Notes under the pieces: model-generated
What the model saw: only the letters and a program-made list of their open reading frames with translations
What the model was told of the DNA's origin: nothing
Database searches by the model: none
In this document: positions 60,116 to 64,000 of the stretch, in pieces
Numbering within the stretch: the first letter of the stretch is position 1
Layout of the letters: every line of letters begins with the position of its first letter
Assembly: GCA_024349245.1 (NCBI GenBank)
Contig: JALDNG010000757.1
Location: 1-64,000 of the forward strand
From: Neodontobutis hainanensis
Taxonomy: Eukaryota > Chordata > Actinopteri > Gobiiformes > Odontobutidae
Direction: 5' to 3'
DNA length: 64,000 bases
Translations under genes and position numbers: made by a program

Positions 60116-63100
60116 GAGACAAGAGGAGTAACGGGGAGGGAGAAGAGAGGAAGCAGAGGCCACAGAAAGTCCAGAGGAGGCAGAGAGTCCAGAGAGAGGC
60201 AAAGGCCACAAAGAGACCAGAAGAGAGGAGAAGGAGTCAGAGAGACCAGAAAGGTAGATGCCACAGAGAGACTAGAGGAGACAGAGAAGGCAAAGACACT
60301 AGAGGAGGCAGAGGCCAGAGAGAGAGACCAGAGGAGGCAGAGGCCAAAGAGAGACCAGTGGAGGCAGATGCAACAGAGAGACCAGTGGAGGCAGAGGAGA
60401 CAGAGTGACCAGAGGAGGCAGAGGCCACAGAGAGAGCAGAGGAGTCAGAGGAGACAGAGAGACCAGAGGAGGCAGAGGCCACAGAGAGACCAGAGGAGGC
60501 AGAGGCCAGAGAGAGACCAGTGGAGGCAGATGCAACAGAGAGACCAGTGGAGGCAGAGGAGACAGAGTGACCAGAGGAGGCAGAGGCCACAGAGAGAACA
60601 GAGGAGGCAGAGGACACAGACAGACCAGAAGGAGGCAGAGAGCCAGAAGGCAGAGACAGAGAGACCAGAGGAGGCAGAGGAGGCAGAGAGAACAGAGGAG
60701 GCAGAAGAGACAGAGAGAACAGAAGAGAGGCAGAGGCAACAGAGAGACCAGAGCAGAGAACACGGAGAGACTAGAGGAGACAGAGAAGGCAGTGAGACTA
60801 GAAGTGGCAGAGGCCAGAGAGAGACTAGAGGAGGCAGAGGCCACAAAGAGAGCAGTGGAAGCAGAGGCCAAAAGAGACCAGTGGATGCAGAGGAGACAGA
60901 TGGACCAGAGGAGGAAGAGGCCACAGAGAGGGCAGAGGAGGTAGAGGACACAGACAGACCAGAGGAGGCAGAGGACACAGAGAGACCAGAGGAGGCAGAG
61001 GAGGTAGAGGACACAGAAAGACCAGAGGAGGCAGAGGCCACAGAGAGACCAGAGGAGGCAGAGAGACCAGAGGAGGCAGAGGAGACAGAGAGACCAGAGG
61101 AGGCAGAGGCCACAAAGAGACGAGAGGAAGTAGAGGAGGCAGAGAGGCCAGAGGAGTCAGAGGCAACAGAAAGACCAAAGGAGGCAGATAGTCCAGAGAA
61201 GGCAGAGGCCACAGAGAGACTAGAGGAGGCAGAGTAGGCAGAGAGACCAGAAAAGGCAGATGCCAGTAAGAGACCAGAGGCCACAGAGAGATCCAGAGAA
61301 GGCAGAGGCCAAAGACTGACCAGAGGAGGTAGAGGACACAGAGAGACCAGAGGAGGCAGAGGACACGAAGAGACCAGAGGAGGCAGAGGCAACAGAGAGA
61401 CCAGAGGAGATAGAGGAGACAGAGAGAGCAGAGGAGCCAGAGGCCACAGAGAGAGCAGAGGAGGCAGAGGAGACAGACATACCAGAGGAGGCAGAGGCCA
61501 CAGAGAGATCAGAGGAGGCAGAGGAGGCAGAGGAGGCAGAGAGACCAGAGGAGGCAGAGGAGACAGAGAGAGCAGAAAAGGCAGAGGCCACATAGAGACA
61601 AGAGGAAGTAGAGGACACAGACAGACCAGAGGAGGTGGGGGCCACAGAGAGACTAGAGGAGGCAGAGGAGACAGAGAGACCAGAGGAGGTAGAGGCCACA
61701 GAGAGACCAGGGGAGGCAAGGAGAGTCTAGAGGAGGCAGAGGCCACAGAGAGACCAGGGGAGGCAGAGGAGGCAGAGAGACCAGAAAAGGCAGATGCCTC
61801 AGAGAGACCAGAGTATGCAGCGGCCAGAGAGAGACCAGAGAAGGCAGAGGCCACAGAGAGACCAGAGGAGGCTGAGGCCACAGAGAGACTAGAGGAGGCA
61901 GAGAGACAGAGAGACCAGAAGAGGCAGTTAGAGCAGAGGAGGCAGAGGAGGAGAGAGACCAGAGGAGGCAGAGTCCACAGAGTGACTAGAGGAGGCAGAG
62001 GAGACAAAGAGACCCGAGGAGGCAGAGGACACAGAGAGACTAGAGGAGGCAGAGGCCACAGAGAATCCAGGGTAGGCATAGGCTACAGAGAGACCAGAGG
62101 ATTGCAGAGGTCACAGAGAGACCAGTGGAGGTAGAGAGAGCAGAGGAGGCAGAGAAGGCAGAGAGGCCACAGAGAAACCAGAGGAGGCAGAGGACACAGA
62201 CAGACCAGAGGAGGCAGAGAGAGCATAGGAGGCAGAGAAGGCAGAGAGACCAGTGGAGGCAGCGGAGACAGAGAGACCAGAGGAGGCAGAGGCCATAGAG
62301 AGACCAGAGGAGGCCGAGGCCATAGAGAGACCAGAGGAGGCAGAGAGAGAGAGACGAGAGGAGGCAGTTAGAGCAGAGGAGGCAGAGGAGGCAGAGAGAC
62401 CAGAGGAGGCAGAGGCCACAGAGTGACTAGAGGAGGCAGAGGAGACAAAGAGACCAGAGGAGGCAGAGGCAATAGAGAGAGCAGTGGAGGCAGAGAGACC
62501 AGAGGGGACAGAGGAGGCAGAGAGACAAGAGAAGGCAGAGGTTACAGAGAGAGCAGAGGAGGCAGGGGCCATAGAGAGACCAGAGAAGGTAGAGGAGGCA
62601 GAGAGACCAGAGGAGTTAGAGGAGAAAGAGAGACCAGAGAAGGCAAAGGAGACAGAGAGACCAGAAAAGGCAGATGCCTCAGAGAGACCAGAGGAGGCAG
62701 ATGCCTCAGAGAGACAAGAGGAGGCAGCGGCCAAAGAGAGACCAGAGAAGGCAGAGGCCACAGAGAGACCAGAGGAGGCAGAGGCCACAGAGAGACCAGA
62801 GGAGGCAGAGGAGGCAGAGGACACAGACAGACCAGAGGAGGCAGAGGCCACAGAGAGACCAGAGGAGGCAGAGAGACCAGAGGAGGCAGAGGAGACAGAG
62901 AGACCAGAGGAGGCAGAGGCCACAGAGAGACGAGAGGAGGCAGAGGACACAGACAGACCAGAGGAGGCAGAGGCCATAGAGAGACCAGAGGAGGCAGAGG
63001 AGACAGAGAGACCAGAGGAGGCAGAGGCCCCAGAGAGACGAGAGAAACAGAGGAGGCAGAGAGACCAGAGGAGGCAGAGGCCACTCAAAGACCAGGGAGG

Positions 63101-64000
63101 CAAGGAGAGTCTAGAGGAGACAGAGGCCACAGAGAGACCAGGAGAGGCAGAGGAGGCAGAGAGACCAGAAAAGGCAGATGCTTTAGAGATACCAGAGTAG
63201 GCAGCGGCCAGAGAGAGAGACCAGAGAAGGCTGAGGCCACAGAGAGACCAGAGGAGGCAGAGAGACAGAGAGCAGAGGAGGCAGTTAGAGCAGAGGAGGC
63301 AGAGGAGGCAGAGAGACCAGAGGAGGCAGAGGCTACAGAGTGACTAGAGGAGGCAGAGGAGACAAAGAGACCCATGGAGGCAGAGGCAACAAAGAGACCA
63401 GAGGAGGCAGAGGCAATAGAGACTAGTGGAGGCAGAGAGACCAGAGGAGGCAGAGGAGACAGAGAGACCAGAGGAGGCAGAGGCCACAGAGAGACGAGAG
63501 AAGGCAGAGGCCACAGAGAGACGAGTAAGCAGAAGAGGCAGAGAGATTAGAGGAGGAAGAGGCCACAGAAAGACCAAAAGAGGCAGAGAGTCCAGAGGAT
63601 GCAGAGGCCATAGAGAGGCCAGAGGAGGCAGAGGCCACAAAGAGACCAGAGGAGGCAGAGGCCACAGAGAGTTCAGAGGAGGCAGAGGAGACAGAGAGAC
63701 CAGAGGAGGCAGAGGCCACAGAGAGAACAGAGGAGGCAGAGGACACGAAGAGACCAGAGGAGGCAGAGGCAAAGAGAGACCAGAGGAGATAGAGGAGACA
63801 GAGAGAGCAGAGGAGCCAGAGGCCACAGAGAGAGCAGAGGAGGCAGAGGAGACAGTGATACCAGAGGAGGCAGAAGCCACAGAGAGATCAGAGGAGGCAG
63901 AGGAGGCAGAGGAGGCAGAGAGACCAGAGGAGGCAGAGGAGACAGAGAGACCAGAAAAGGCAGAGGCCACATAGAGACAAGAGGAAGTAGAGGACACAGA
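60116..64000 (+). repeat. Satellite B, right tract, runs off the window
   Basis: 27-bp family duplicating 34783-38236 and then resembling 42.3-42.6 kb and 40.2-40.4 kb. Includes the longest chance frame of the window (60445-62079 minus, 544 codons of SLWPLPPLV and SASSGLSV repeats). No gene called. The tract is open at the window edge. Confidence 0.92.

Larger units (their letters stand above)
50900..63506. repeat. Segmental duplication, copy 2 (~12.6 kb)
   Basis: Begins at CTTGCATTACAAACAG (about 50903, matching about 28258). Same block order as copy 1. About 2.7 kb longer because of the additional internal segment at 52291-57768. The satellite B part then continues past the point where copy 1 is cut by hAT-related sequence. 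Confidence 0.85.

Noticed and set aside
60445..62079. 544-codon minus-strand open frame, and many similar frames of 100-400 codons in satellite B
   Set aside because: Pure 27-bp repeat translation with open frames in several registers of both strands, no non-repeat domain and no splice or promoter evidence. It is expected from a 27-bp T-poor unit.

Overview
The window looks like teleost fish DNA, possibly cyprinid. This is inferred from the kinds of transposon remnants present: a very long Gypsy/ERV-like LTR element, a CR1/L2/Rex-like LINE, a hAT fragment with a typical fish-type terminus, and a MITE. No host gene with a credible exon structure could be supported. About nine-tenths of the window is tandem satellite or transposon. 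I saw no rRNA, tRNA or CRISPR array.

Layout. Positions 1-450 are non-repetitive flank. Two unrelated short satellites fill most of the rest. Satellite A is a 23-bp unit containing ACAGTCTGTTCT; it runs in the + orientation at 451-2345, flips at about 2345, and is then on the opposite strand almost everywhere else (2346-2679, 14763-15943, 28258-33990, 34631-34782, 39877-40213, 43085-44688, 48244-59362, 59993-60115). Satellite B is a 27-bp, T-free, purine-rich unit built on AGACCAGAGGAGG and CAGAGGCCACAGAG (15944-17252, 17988-28257, 34783-38236, 40214-43084, 60116-64000). The two alternate in blocks with sharp junctions, and a block of about 10 kb (28.26-38.24 kb) is present again about 25.3 kb downstream.

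Inserted elements. A 12.1-kb LTR retrotransposon (2680-14758, minus strand) lies inside satellite A, with LTRs of about 1.95 kb, a 4-bp target duplication (AGAC/AGGC), a polypurine tract, a coiled-coil gag, two retropepsin-like domains and an integrase. No reverse transcriptase is visible and every long frame is broken. A 735-bp MITE (17253-17987) sits inside satellite B, and a paralogous empty site is present. A 3.55-kb LINE (44689-48243, minus strand) sits inside satellite A with two paralogous empty sites. A truncated hAT fragment (38237-38792) adjoins about 1 kb of otherwise unassigned sequence. A four-copy repeat of about 165-bp units (33991-34630) recurs at 59363-59992.

How it works together. 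I see no cooperating gene set. The region reads as a fast-evolving satellite domain shaped by unequal exchange, inversion and segmental duplication, and used as a landing site by transposons. Long open frames in the satellites (up to 544 codons) follow from unit lengths that are stop-poor or divisible by three; I do not call them genes. Many differences between duplicated copies are single-base changes in homopolymer runs, so some frameshifts may be assembly errors rather than true decay.
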